The translations under genes were made by a program, and so were the position numbers. A stretch of DNA of 64,000 nt from Cryptomeria japonica (lineage: Eukaryota; Streptophyta; Pinopsida; Cupressales; Cupressaceae): contig NC_081405.1 in the NCBI RefSeq assembly GCF_030272615.1, forward strand, positions 475,110,008-475,174,007, given 5' to 3'. Below the pieces are notes generated by a model, which was given only the letters and a program-made list of their open reading frames with translations, did not search any database and was not told the DNA's origin. Positions 45,592 to 57,204 of the stretch are shown piece after piece; the first letter of the stretch is position 1, and each line of letters begins with the position of its first letter.

Positions 45592-47747
45592 TGTTGGCAT
45601 TTCATGATGATTGCATTAATGAAGTATAAGTGTTGTCATTGATGTCAACTATAATCGGTAATAGTGTTGTATTGCAACCGGTAGTGATGCAGTAATGGAA
45701 CCGATAGTTGTGCAGTGAAGGAAATCGGTATTACTATTATAGCAAAGAGATCAACAGGTAACCCTTACATGTTGATATGCCAAACCCTAACCGATGGAGC
45801 TTGGTGAATCATTTGTGTTGATCTATGATCGAATGATGATTAGAGATGATTATGCCACATATGCATGATGCATGTGATGAGTTTCAAAGTAGTTTTGGTG
45901 CATAGAGACAACTATTTTATCTTGGGAATGAGTGAGTACATTGCATGAAGTGGAAACCATGCGATGAGTTACAGGATCCAATGTGTAGTGATCTAGGAAT
46001 GGTGGAGGTTGTCTAGGATAATGTGCAAATGATTGCTATATAATCTAACAGTCATGTTTGAACCAATTTGTTTGTAATCTCTACGAGATCTTAGGTTTTT
46101 GTGATGTGTTACTGACCTATTATTCTGCTTATAAGGTCGATGAGTTGTTTTGTATTAGTGTTGGCAATTTTGGTTAAGTGTCAGTGTGATTGATTGCTGA
46201 ACTAGAAGATGTATCTACATAATGTTTTGAAGGAAGATAGGAGCATGAATAGGATTTGATCAAGCAGATTAGTGCTATTACCAGATCAAAAAAAACCCTG
46301 TTGTTCTCTAACAATTACAATAGTTAAATCCATTAATTGGGTAAGCTTTAATAGGCTTAGTGTTTTCTAAATCGTCTAAGCAGGTGATCCATTAGCTTGG
46401 ATTTGAAATCCTCTATCGAGGTTACTTCTAACAAGGTATTGCCTTTAACAGGTTATTGTAGTCAATCCCTTAACCGGGTGTGTCGTGCCTAAACTTTTGG
46501 GTAAAAACGGAACAACAAATTTTTTTTAAACAACATAAACTCACAAATAGTCTACATTAAAATGAAATCAATTGAGTTTTGTCCTAACAAAGATGTAAGT
46601 AGGATTGTTCACTAACATTGGATTAATTAACTCACTCATAAAAGCGACATTAATTTATAAGGACTAATTATTCCCTAAGAGGGTCCTCGCAATTTAATTA
46701 GTTAATTTAATTAACCTAATTAAATTCCCGCTAATTAAAGTCGAGGGAAAATTAAATATTTAAATTGCATTTAAATTATTCCAGGCTAATTGAATAATGA
46801 TGCAGGTATCTTAAATCTAAAATTTAATGAATCGAGCACATGCAAAATTCATTATTTATATTTAGCCAATAAGGTTTCAAAATTAATAATGTTATTTGCC
46901 AAATAAATCTAATTTATACTATAGCCAATTTAATTTCCCCTAAACCTTCAAATTTCGACGATTAAATAATCTGGCCAAAATTGGCCCCATAGTTTAAAAT
47001 TTTGAATAAAATAATTAATAATTCTCATTTACAAATCCCCCCCAAATTAAATTTAACTTGACATCCATATTTAATTAAATACAAAAATTATCTATATAGT
47101 TTCCCTAGTTAAATAAATTAAATCAATTATGCAATTAATGTAACTATATAATATTAATCTCCATTTCAAATCCTATTTAAAAAAAACTATATTAAAATTA
47201 ATTTCCCCCCTAACCAAATAAGGAGTTTTAAATTAATAACACATATAGCTAAAATTAATTTTTGGGGGGGGGGGGGGAAAGTCTTTTTCAAAATTAAAAA
47301 AAATACTTTCCCCTCTTCTTATTTTAATTAATATTTTAAATCTCAAACCCTAATTAGGGTTGAGTAATATCTTCTCCTATATTTTATTTAAGATCAACTT
47401 AACAATCCCCCTTTTTTTTAATTATTTGCTAACCCTAACCTGAATATGGCTAGGGTTGCATTTCCAAGTTTCTTTTTATTATTTAAATGCTAACCCTAAC
47501 CTGAAATTGGGTTAGGGTTGCATGTTTTCATTACCTAAGAATTCTTTTCTTTCTCTTGACTTTACGCTAACCCTAAATTGGGTTAGAGTTTATTATTATT
47601 TTTTTTGTGTGTATGACTTGTGTGTTTTGCAGGGTACGGAGGAGGCGGCGGTGAGTTGAGAGAGAGAGCCACAGAGGAGGTCATAGAGGGGTGGTGTTGA
47701 GAGGAGGGGCCATGGGAGGTACGGGGCCACCCACAGTGGCGCCGAGA

Positions 47748-47910
47748 TGCCATTGTGGGTTGCGGCCCATAGTGATACCAAGGCATCCCTGCGGGGTGCG
47801 GCCCGCATTGGTGCCGCAACGTCCCTACGGGGTGTGGTTTGTAGTGGTGGCCAAGGCTGCCCTCGCGGGTCATGGCCTGCAACGGTGCCACCGGTGCCTC
47901 TATGGGCTCA
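47748..47910. repeat. GC-rich 36-bp minisatellite
   Basis: About four diverged units such as tccctgcggggtgcggcccg (47787) and tccctacggggtgtggtttg (47822), spaced about 36 bp, in a CpG-rich patch within AT-rich DNA. Frames are open here in several registers because of the GC content; I see no reason to call a gene. Confidence 0.65.
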
Positions 47911-48000
47911 GGCCGCTGCATGGAGCTTCGGCTCCGTGGGACCCTTGGGTGGGGTTTCTTCCAATATTTTTTTTTTTCAGAGTTAGATTTTTAATCTCTC

Positions 48001-51000
48001 TTTTTTTTTTTACATGTAGGAAATAGCTAAATAGTGACAACATGTAACAAATACACATTCACTTCCTTATTTTTTCATACAAAATGTGATCTAGTTATCA
48101 TGTATACAATATTCATTTAGCTAGATTAAATAGGTTTATATTATGTAGTATTAACAACATTATGACTGTCAGTTCTAACAGTTTGAAAAATATATCAACC
48201 AGTTCATTTCTTCCTTTAAAAATAGTCATAAATGTATTTGCAGATTTCTGGTTTTCTAAGTCTATATATGCATATATTTTCTTAGAAAATATTAACTGGC
48301 AAGATATCATAAAGAAAACAGACCGCATTTGAATGGATGTAGCTTTTTTTTTGAATGATTTAATCTAACAAGAACATATTAATTCATAACCTCAATTTAT
48401 TCCTAATATCAGATATTTAAACTAACCATTTTCTAAGGCTAAATATGTATTTTCATTTTCTTTCCCATTGTCTAAGGCTAAATATGTATTTTCATTTTCT
48501 TTCCTAAAATTCCTTAGAACAGATAATACCAGAACTAACTTTTAGATTATTTTTCCTAGATTAATTTATGCAATGTTTAAACAGGAAATAAAAGATGACA
48601 GTAATAAATATAACTGCAACAACATTCAAATATTCCAGAAAAGAAAATACACTTAACACATTCCCATATCTTTGACTGCATCTCTTTTTGTTTTCTTTAT
48701 ATAAATTACAGAGATAATAGATGACATAATTTAGTTACATGACAGATTTAAATAAAATACAGATTTAAATAATAGAAGACAACACAATACATTTCCTTTC
48801 CCTTGCACTTTATACAAACAGAGTTAAGCAAATGCATTCCCTTTTCTTTTATTTATTTTAAATGATCCTTACATCAATAAAATACATATTAAGGCACAGT
48901 TAATATTACAGATTTCTAAATCATTACAATATCATTACAACAGAAAAACTCCTTCCTTTCCCTTCTTTTCTTTTCAAGAAAATAATATTACATTCTTTTT
49001 CTTTTTGCAACTAAAGTAAAATCTGCAACTCCTAGCTTTCTTTTCCAAGCAACCTGCATTCAAAATTTAAGGCTGTGACCATGGGGTGCTCACATCCCAG
49101 CCTAGGCTCACTAGAAGCCACCCCTGAGCTTGGAGAACCAGGTCCTAGATGGGTTACACTCAAGCAAACTCAACAAACACATTCCCATCCCAAAGCTGAA
49201 ACTTCATCACATAATGTGATGTTTTACAAGGGTGGAAGTGGACCAAGTACCTTTGAGGAGAACTGCTAGATAATAAATCACAGCCAACTCATGGCTTCCA
49301 AGAACACCACAAAATTTCATCTCAACCCAACATCCTTATGACCCCCAAGGCATACATGCCATATTTTCTCCCCTTATGAACCCCAAATGCATAAACAAGA
49401 CTATGTAGCAAGGGTCACATATAAAAACCCCTGAGATCACTCTCATAATGAGAGCCTCTCACTCTAAGGCTATCAAACTCCTTCCACCCCCAAGACCATT
49501 TTTCCCTCCCAAGGGTAAGATGGCCTTGGATACTCCCAAAACACAATAAAATGCATAACAAATGGGAAAACAATCACATAAAAACTTTCACAAATACAAT
49601 GCAAGGAAGGATACAGCATTTACATTCATGCATTCCTACAAACATATTTCAAACACACAAGTAAGAAAATGCACCAACCTTGAATCTACCAAGGGTATTC
49701 TAGGAATATCTTGGAGATGAGCAGCCCAATTCCACAAATCTTTTTTGCAACACTTAGCCAAAATTCCTATTCTAAAACTGGTTTTCTCCCGAAATTGCCA
49801 AAATCTCCAAAGATGGAGAGTGGGTGATTAACTCACTAAGCCTCAATCTCTAGCCTAAGAAGGCTTCTCTCACTCCTTCTAACCTCTTGGATAGAGTGAG
49901 AGGCTCCCATTGGTTAGTCTTCCCTAGGTCTTACACACTCCTTAACCAAGGCACCTCAAGAAGAGGAATGAAATGGGGAAGAGGAATAACACTTACCAAG
50001 AAGGTTATCTAACTAAGGATGGCACTCCTAAAGATGAAATTCAAACATCTAGGAAAACCCACTTTTTTGGGTGGTTAAACAAGCCCTAGGAGAAAGACAC
50101 ATGGCCAAATTTTGCCTTCACCCATAGGTACCCCATGAGGTTTAATAAAAATGCCCCAAAACTGACTCTAGGAGTTGATTTAACCCTTTGAAAGTCCACC
50201 TAAAGTTAACCTACGGGTCAACTTTGAGTTGACCCTCCTTATGGCTCACTATCCTAGATTTCTTGGAATCTTCAAGGATAATTTGGAAATATATCAATTA
50301 AACAAAAAAGTAAATCTCCCAAAAAGGTGACATGACAATTGCCAACACAACATACAACATATGTGTCAAGTGACACTACAAAATAATTCCACATCACAAA
50401 TACACACACAACAATTGTCCCTTGAATGATTTAAACAATTTAATAAATATAATTTACACTCATGCAAACATTTTACATTTACGAATAAAATACGATACAT
50501 ACAGGGTGTTGTCTCTCCAAATAGACAACCCCTAGTTTTACGAACGTACATAGGCCTAGGCTTGATTCTCCATAATGTTTCCATGGTCACATGGATAATT
50601 TTCCTACACATCTCAATTACACATTAGTACTTTCCAATAGCCTCATATAATATGAACCACATAAATAAGAGTACACATCAATCACTCTGCATAGAATTGA
50701 CATCATACAATACAATTTACCATATATCAAAGCAATTCACATAAGCAATTTATCATAATCCTCATAAATTTAATCCATTCATAAGATGTGAAATCATATT
50801 TCTAGCATCATAATAAAGTCTTGCAAATCAAATAATGACATACAACATCTCAATGTTATCCTATTCTAGAATCATATAAAATTCTATATCCATAATGCAT
50901 AGAAATGAAGCATCAATATATCAATGTTATCCAATTCTTGGGATCATATAAAGTTATGTATCCATAATGAAATAAAATAGAGCATCCATAATAGTTCCAA
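48001..51000. other. AT-rich interior of the nested insertion, no gene seen
   Basis: No open frame with recognisable content. One short tandem duplication of tctaaggctaaatatgtatt and the following 14 bases (48433-48466 and 48473-48506). Otherwise unique, moderately AT-rich sequence. Confidence 0.55.
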
Positions 51001-51640
51001 CATGAAAACCATTGAAATACTAGGATGGGTCGGGGTAGGGCCTCATAGGGTGGTCCTTAACTAGATCTATTTCTAATAGGACATTTTTGTAAAGCTTCTA
51101 ACAAGGCTTGGCTCCTAATAGGGTGAACTTAAGTAGAGTTTAGAATACTTGTGGGTATTCATACCCACCATGGTTTTTCCCATTTGGGTTTCCACATCAA
51201 AAATCACTGTGTCAAGTGATCAATGGTTTTTGTAGTTATATTTTGATATGGTTAATCTGTTTAACTGGTAAAGCCACTTAGATGTTTTAAGATAACCGAA
51301 AGTAAAGTATTTTGATATTTTAGTTAATTGGTTTGATAGTTTTAGATCTGTAAGGCCACTTAGATAGTTAAGTGATATTACTAATGTTAGTAAAGTATTT
51401 TGATATTTTAGTTAATTGGTTTGATAGTTTTAGATCCGTTACACTGTATATTGGTATTCTAGTCAACCGGTAAACTTGACAGTGCAGTTGCAGTTTATAG
51501 TTTAGTGTTGAACTGGTTAGTTCAGTGATTGGTTTATGAGTTGGGTTTGAGTTTGGTGAAAGTTTAGTTTTTTTTCCATCTATTGATTCACCCCCCTCTC
51601 AGTAGTCATCTGGATCCTTATTGATTTATCATATCATCCA

Positions 51641-51653
51641 TTGGTATCAAAGC
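51641..51653 (+). promoter_or_regulatory. primer binding site, initiator tRNA-Met type
   Basis: ttggtatcaaagc immediately after the LTR end. Same variant as the minus-strand element at 9764-9776. Confidence 0.9.
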
Positions 51654-51709
51654 ATTTCAGGTCCTCTTGTGTTTAAGCCTAACAACTTGAGGTAAAGATC
51701 TAGAATAAC

Positions 51710-53956
51710 ATGATGAAGAAAGAAGGTCCAAAGTTCAATAGGGAAAACTATAGAATCTAGAGTGATAGGATGAAGATCTATATCAAAAGCATAGGAAGTC
51801 AATATTGGTAACATGTTGTTACCAAATATAGCTTGCCTAGTGGGATTCTATCTGATGATTAAAAAATGGAGCAACATGATAATAATCAAGCATTGGAGGC
51901 TATTATCAGTTCCTTGTCTGATTCAGAGTATGTTGATGTCCATGGTTTAGAGACTGCTTATGAAGTGTGGAAGAAACTTGAGGATATCTATAGCAATGAT
52001 GAGCATGTGAAGATTGCCAAAGAGGAGAGTCTGAGAGGTAAATTTGAAGACATGCAGATGGCTGAAGGTGAGAATATTCAACAGTATGGTAAGAGGTTCA
52101 AGGAGATAGTCTATGAGATCAAAAGTATTGGTGGTAAAGTGGAGGATACCACAATGGTTAGCAAGGTGTTGAGAACCCTTCTACCAGTCTACACTATCCA
52201 AGTTGCAGTAATTCAGGAACTCAAGTCTATTGATAAAACAAATGTAACTCTTGCCTCCATCATTGGTAAACTAACTACATTTGAATTAAATGGTTATGAT
52301 GGAAGTGATTAGAAATCAGAATCTGCATTTAGAGCTTCAATTTCTAATCCATTGGTAAGGAAAAGAAGAGAAGTGAGTCACAGTCATGAGTCCAGATCCA
52401 GCAAAGAAGTTGATGATGAAGATAGTCTGATTGAGCTTGAAGCATTGTTGGCCAAGCGGGTACCCTGAGGCACTGATAAGTACAGAGGTAAATTACCTTT
52501 GAAGTGTTTTGTATGTAACCGGATTGGACATATTGTAGCTAACTGTCCTAATGGAGATAATGAGCATAAGCATGAGAAGTATAAGAAGTACAAAGGCAAA
52601 GGTAAAAGAGATTGCCTCATTACAATTGATGGAGGAATCACAAATGAGGAATCTGAGGGAGATGCAAATGAGGACATTGTCTGTGTTGCCATTAAAGAAG
52701 AGACATCAGATCAGAAGGCATTAGTCTCTCACAAGGATAGTTCTGATGATTTGATTATAAACAGTAGTTGTTCACACCACATGACCAGTGACTGAAGTAA
52801 CTTTATTACCCTGAAGGAATTTGATCAAGGTGTTGTGAGATTTGGAAATGACTCACCCTGTATGGTAAAAGGAAAGGGAACCATTTCTCTTAATGGAAAG
52901 AGAAGTGTAGATGACGTCTATTGGCTTGAAGGATTGAAACACAATATTTTGAGTGTTGCTCAACTCAATGATAGAGGTTATTCACTAGAATTCAAGAATG
53001 GAACATGCAAAATCTATGGAAGCAAAGGTGAACTGATTACAACCAGCAAACAGACAAAAGGTAACTCATTTCACCTAAATCCTAAAGTCAACAATTGTTT
53101 AATTGCTAAAGTAGAAGATAGTTGGCTTTGGCATCAGAGATTTTGTCATTTAAATTTTGATAACACTATAGAAGTTAGTAAGTCCAAATTGGTAAGAGGT
53201 TTGCCTCAATTGGACAAATCGATGAATGATCTATGTAAGGAATGTCAGTTAGGGAAGATGGCATCCTCAACTTTTAAGAGAAAATCTTTCTCAGCTGAAC
53301 ATTTCCTAGATTTGGTTCATACAGACCTCTGTGGACCAATAAGGACTAGAAGTATTCAAGGTGATCAGTATTTTATGATCTTCACTGATGATTTCTCAAG
53401 AATGATGTGGGTCACATTCTTGAAGGACAAAACATAAGCCATTAGCAAGTTCAAGGCATTTAGGGCCTTAGCTGAAAAAGAAAGTGGAAAGATGATAAAG
53501 TGCTTAAGAACTGATCAAGGTGGTGAATTTACTTCAAAGGAATTCACTAGATACTGTGAAGACAATGGAATTAAGAGGCAACTTTCTACACCTAGGACAC
53601 CGCATCATAATGTTATTGCAAAGAGGAACAACCGGTCAGTTGTTGAAGCTACTAGAACTATGCTAATACAAGGAGGTGACTTTCTGGAGAGAAGTTGTTA
53701 ACACATCCGTCTACACAATGAACTGAATATTGGTTAAAAGAGGTAAGGATAAAATCCCTTATGAATATTGGTATGGTAGATCACCTAATGTTAGTTAATT
53801 TAAGATTTTTGGCAGTAAATGTTTTATCAATAGAGATGACTATGTCGGTAAGTCTGATGCTAAGAGTGATGAAGGCATATTTCTTGGTTACTCCACTAAG
53901 AGAAAAGCCTACAAATGTTACAACAACCAGACAAAGAAGATCATTGAAAGTGGGTT
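51710..53956 (+). pseudogene. copia gag-protease-integrase, broken and truncated
   Basis: Starts MMKKEGPKFNRENYRI about 57 bases after the primer site. One frame to 53701, interrupted by TAG codons in the first 50 codons, TAG 52310, TGA 52466, TGA 52793 and TAA 53435. Domains: UBN2-type gag (AYEVWKKLEDIYSNDEHVKI); zinc knuckle CFVCNRIGHIVANC (52508-52549); protease site reads IINSSCSHHMTSD where copia has DSGAS/C-HMT, so Asp and Gly are lost; integrase LWHQRFCHLN, CKECQLGK, VHTDLCGP, IFTDDFSRMMW, LRTDQGGEF, with the catalytic Glu position reading VIAKRNNRSVVEA (VAER in relatives), so that Glu is lost. After a frameshift near 53700 the post-integrase region continues to about 53950. RT is missing. 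Confidence 0.85.
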
Positions 53957-54093
53957 AGTGCAGGATCAAGGGGGGCCAAAAAGTGGTGATGTGAAAAAAA
54001 GCCTTCTTCACTCGCCTAAAAACGCGAAAATCCATGTTGACATTTTGCTTGGCCTGGGTGTCAGTACACCTTGGCCTGGTAATTACCTATGCA

Positions 54094-54109
54094 AATCGGA
54101 TATCCGATT
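54094..54109. repeat. 16-bp perfect palindrome aatcggatatccgatt, subterminal repeat
   Basis: Related half-words recur at about 54442 (aatcggatatccaatt) and 54535 (aatccgatatccattcc, then tgatatccag). Such clustered short repeats near an end are typical of transposase binding regions in DNA transposons; binding is inferred. Confidence 0.75.
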
Positions 54110-54119
54110 GTTATTTGTA

Positions 54120-54420
54120 ATTTTAATTTAAAAAATATATTATATGTTACATATTATATAATCTATAATCTATTATTATATTATATAATATATATTATAT
54201 TATATATAATATAATAATGTAATATTATATTATATTATATATAATAATGTAATATTATATATATTATTATAATATTATATTATATTATATTATATTATAT
54301 AATACAATACGTATTATATTATATTATATTATATATTATAATATATATAATATAATACAATACATATTATATAATATAATAATATATTATATAATATATT
54401 ATTATATTATATATGTTATT
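54120..54420. repeat. AT-only low-complexity tract
   Basis: About 300 bp of tatat/ataat words in alternating order, able to fold back on itself along most of its length. Confidence 0.9.
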
Positions 54421-54778
54421 TAAAAATAATTTAAGTGTAAAAATCGGATATCCAATTTTTTGAGACTTTTATATTTTGACAGTGGCAGCCCGTGAGTCAT
54501 TTTTAACTCATGGGCCGCACAATTTCATCACAATCCGATATCCATTCCATTTGATATCCAGTTTTTTGAAAAAAAAATGCTAAAAGATAGATTTAGAGGT
54601 AAGAATTTTATCGTTTTGAATCATTTTCATTCATTTTTTGTATTTTTTGTTAATGTTTATTTGATTTTTTCATTGAAAATATGGTTTTTTTTATGGAAAC
54701 TAGGTTTTTTAAAATCAAATACCTAATTGTTTAAGTTTGTTAACTAAATTTAATTGTTTATATTCAATTAGGTTAAAA

Positions 54779-56700
54779 ATGGGGGATAACAATGAAAACA
54801 CTGATGAACAACAATAGCAACAACCAAACCCTGATTTGCCAAACCCCCCGTCAATTCAGGAATTGATTGCACAAAATTTGAATGAATTGAGGGGGATTGC
54901 AGAAGTATATTGTAGTATCCCTTGTCTAAACCAAATGTTTGATCCTCTCACGTTGATCATAAAAAGTATGGAAACCATGACTGAGGAGCACGATGCTAGC
55001 CTTTTGTGGTGAGATTCTATGAGGGAAAAATATGCAGATGGCTTGTCGTATAAGGATATCAAGGATCTTGAGATATCCAAAGCTGAAATTGCCTCATTGT
55101 TTGTCAATCCTTGTACTAGTTAGCTCATAGATCCCCAAAAAAAAAACTTTCTATTAAATGGTGCACAAATGATGTGATTGTGAAAAAATTTTGGGATTGT
55201 TGGTGCATGGTTTTCAACAAACCACCCAACAACAATCTTGATATCCCCTTCTATTTTATAAAAAAAATGTATGCTGAGTTTGTTTTACACAAACATGTGA
55301 ACTACTTTGACATCCAACCTTTCCAAGGTGTAGGTTTAGGTATGCCCCAAAATAGACCTGGGGCAGTCAGAGTAGTCCAGGGCCCGTATGTCCCCCCTCC
55401 TCCTATTGATCCCCCACCTGTAGTGCAACATCCTGATATCATTCATGAGGTAGCTTCACGGACCATATCGGCTATTCACTCTTTGAGTAGCCTTTTGGTT
55501 TCTCAGGCCATCTCAGTAGCTCAGTCTACTATTGATGGTAGCGGTGCATCCGGTGGCGTTGACATGTCATCCTCAGCTCCACACATATGTGTGCCCCATA
55601 GTTGTGTCATGTGTGGGCATGTATGCTTGGGTCTAGTAGGATAGCCCATCGATCATCCTGTGGACAGTACAGATTATGAGGTGCATGAGATGCATGATGC
55701 ACTAGATGTTATTACACAGATTGGAGGATACCCTGGGGAGTCCTCACATGCTAGAGGCAAGGAGGCACCGTCATCATACATTGATGATATAGTGGTAAGA
55801 TTTGTATTTTCACAGTTTATGTTATATTTTAATTAAATATTTATAAATTAGATAATATTAAGTACTAATTTTTATTTACATGGTCTATTTAACAGTTGAT
55901 GACCAAGGATGAGTTGAGACAGATTCAGGAGGGCACCTTGTCAGCCATTTCATTTGGCCTTGATAGCTTGATGGTACATATATTATTGGACCTAGTCGTT
56001 TGTATTTTATTGTAAATACATGCTCATCATTTATATTGGTATTAATTAGATTATGTAGTAACTTGCATGTATATCTTATTTTACTCTTGTAGGGCACAAG
56101 CAGCATGAGTGCGGAGCAGTGTGATTTAGGATCTGGTAGTGCAGTTGGAGACAAGGGAAAGGTAATTGAATGCAAATATGATTGAATGAATAGTTTAAAT
56201 AACTTATAGTGATTATAAATGTCTAGACATAGATTGATAGTTTCATATACTTGTTGTGTATATATACAGAGAATCCTTGGCTTCACATCCTTGATGACTA
56301 CACCCAGTATACTTGAAGAAGAAGAAGAGATGCCTTGAGTAGATGTGTGTTTATTTTATTTTTTGATTAGTAGATATAATTTGTTATTATCAGTGACAAT
56401 TATATGCTAACTTGTATCAATGTCATGTTTCTGAACATATGTAGGTTGTTTATGAAAATATTCAAAACATACCTCCTCTACCGAAGACATACATCAAGAG
56501 TCCTACAAAGCTGAAGAGAAAACATGGAGACGAGGTAAACATGAATAGCTCAATTATAGTTCATTTTTATGTTAACTTTTCAAATGTGAATTATATAATA
56601 TAACTAATACTAATCATGGTTTGTTTTTCTTGTGTAGGATCCTTTAAAGCTGAGTAGTGCGATGAATAGGATCAATTTTGATGATCCAACAGCAGCTTAG
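54779..56700 (+). pseudogene. spliced gene of unknown function, six exons, damaged first exon
   Basis: I do not recognise the protein. ATG at 54779 (MGDNNENTDEQQ). Exon 1 runs to 55794 and contains TAG after EQQ, TGA after SLLW, TAG after NPCTS, a frame change at the A10 run near 55140 and TAG at 55642. Further exons: 55896-55973, 56093-56161, 56270-56336 (ends with a TGA codon), 56445-56534 and 56638-56700 (stop TAG). All introns have GT...AG ends and all are phase 0, which argues for a once functional gene. Readable parts: KKFWDCWCMVFNKPPNNN, a Pro-rich stretch PYVPPPPIDPPPVV, acidic C-terminal exons and a basic patch KSPTKLKRKHGDE-like near 56510. It could be an accessory gene of a DNA transposon or a captured host gene. 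Confidence 0.6.
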
Positions 56701-56956
56701 GATGTTATAGATAGTTTTGGGATGCTTACATGTCTAGTTGGCATGTATATTTTGTATATGGACATACATTCACCTATTTAGACATACATTTTGTTTCAGT
56801 TGGTATTTATGCCATATTTGTGTATGGACATACATTTGTAATCATTTGACATTTTTATATATACAGAAGTTGATATTCGATCATATAAATTGTTGCTCAT
56901 CTGTGCGTGGTGTTATCATGGAAATCTTTAATATTCATTCCAATAATTAACAATGG

Positions 56957-57190
56957 TTAATAATGGCTATTTAATGAACATTACAATTCATTTCATTTCA
57001 TTTCATCATAAATGTTGTTTTTATAATGAACAATACAATACAATTCATTTAATGAACAATACAATTTATGAACAATACAATTCATTTAATCAACAATACA
57101 ATACGATTCATTCAATGAACAATACATTTCATGAACAATACAATTAATTTAATGAACAATACAATACAATTCATTTAATGAACATTACTT
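56957..57190. repeat. minisatellite of tgaacaatacaat-type units
   Basis: Irregular tandem copies of tgaacaatacaatacaattc and attta/ttaa spacers, about 26-40 bp each, just before the 359-bp satellite. Confidence 0.85.
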
Positions 57191-57204
57191 GATACAATTC
57201 ATTA

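Larger units (their letters stand above)
46481..51047. mobile_element. 4.6-kb insertion of unknown class inside the copia LTR
   Basis: LTR text stops after ...aaccgggtg and resumes at gggtggtccttaac, so gggtg (46476-46480 and 51048-51052) is a candidate 5-bp target duplication. The insert begins tgtcgtgcctaaac and ends cctcata. It has no gag, pol or transposase. Parts: AT-rich (46500-47400); three copies of gctaaccctaa...ttagggttgcat-like inverted text (47428-47590); a CpG-rich islet (47630-47950); long AT-rich sequence to 51047. It could be a solo LTR or a large non-autonomous retroelement, but the ends are not clean TG...CA, so the class is open. Confidence 0.5.
45592..51640 (+). repeat. 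copia 5' LTR (about 1.48 kb without the nested insert)
   Basis: Starts TGTTGGCATTTCATG and ends atatcatcca directly before the Met-type primer site. LTR sequence is 45592-46480 plus 51048-51640. Near its 3' end it has GATTCACCCCCC, as in the LTR at 9778-10548. Parts of U3 show repeated aaYcggta words (for example 45653, 45677, 45700), a feature of this LTR family here. Confidence 0.75.
45592..53956 (+). mobile_element. Ty1/copia retrotransposon, 3' truncated, with nested insertion in its LTR
   Basis: Plus-strand element: LTR (45592-51640 including a 4.6-kb insert), primer site, gag-protease-integrase. Homology stops near 53950, inside the region after integrase, where an unrelated sequence begins. 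RT, RNase H and the 3' LTR are absent, either moved by an insertion whose far side is outside the window or deleted. It inserted into the CT-rich array. Confidence 0.85.

Noticed and set aside
44246-45629. Overlapping open frames up to 337 codons
   Set aside because: Same CT/CA repeat shadows; no conserved motif and they run through microsatellites.
47425-47600. Interstitial telomere array
   Set aside because: Words ctaaccctaa occur singly in inverted pairs, not as a head-to-tail TTTAGGG array.
47583-48026. Overlapping frames on both strands in the GC-rich islet
   Set aside because: Open in several registers because of GC content and a 36-bp repeat; no domain, no homologous copy visible.
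49075-49269. 64-codon plus-strand frame
   Set aside because: Short, no motif, inside the non-coding nested insertion.
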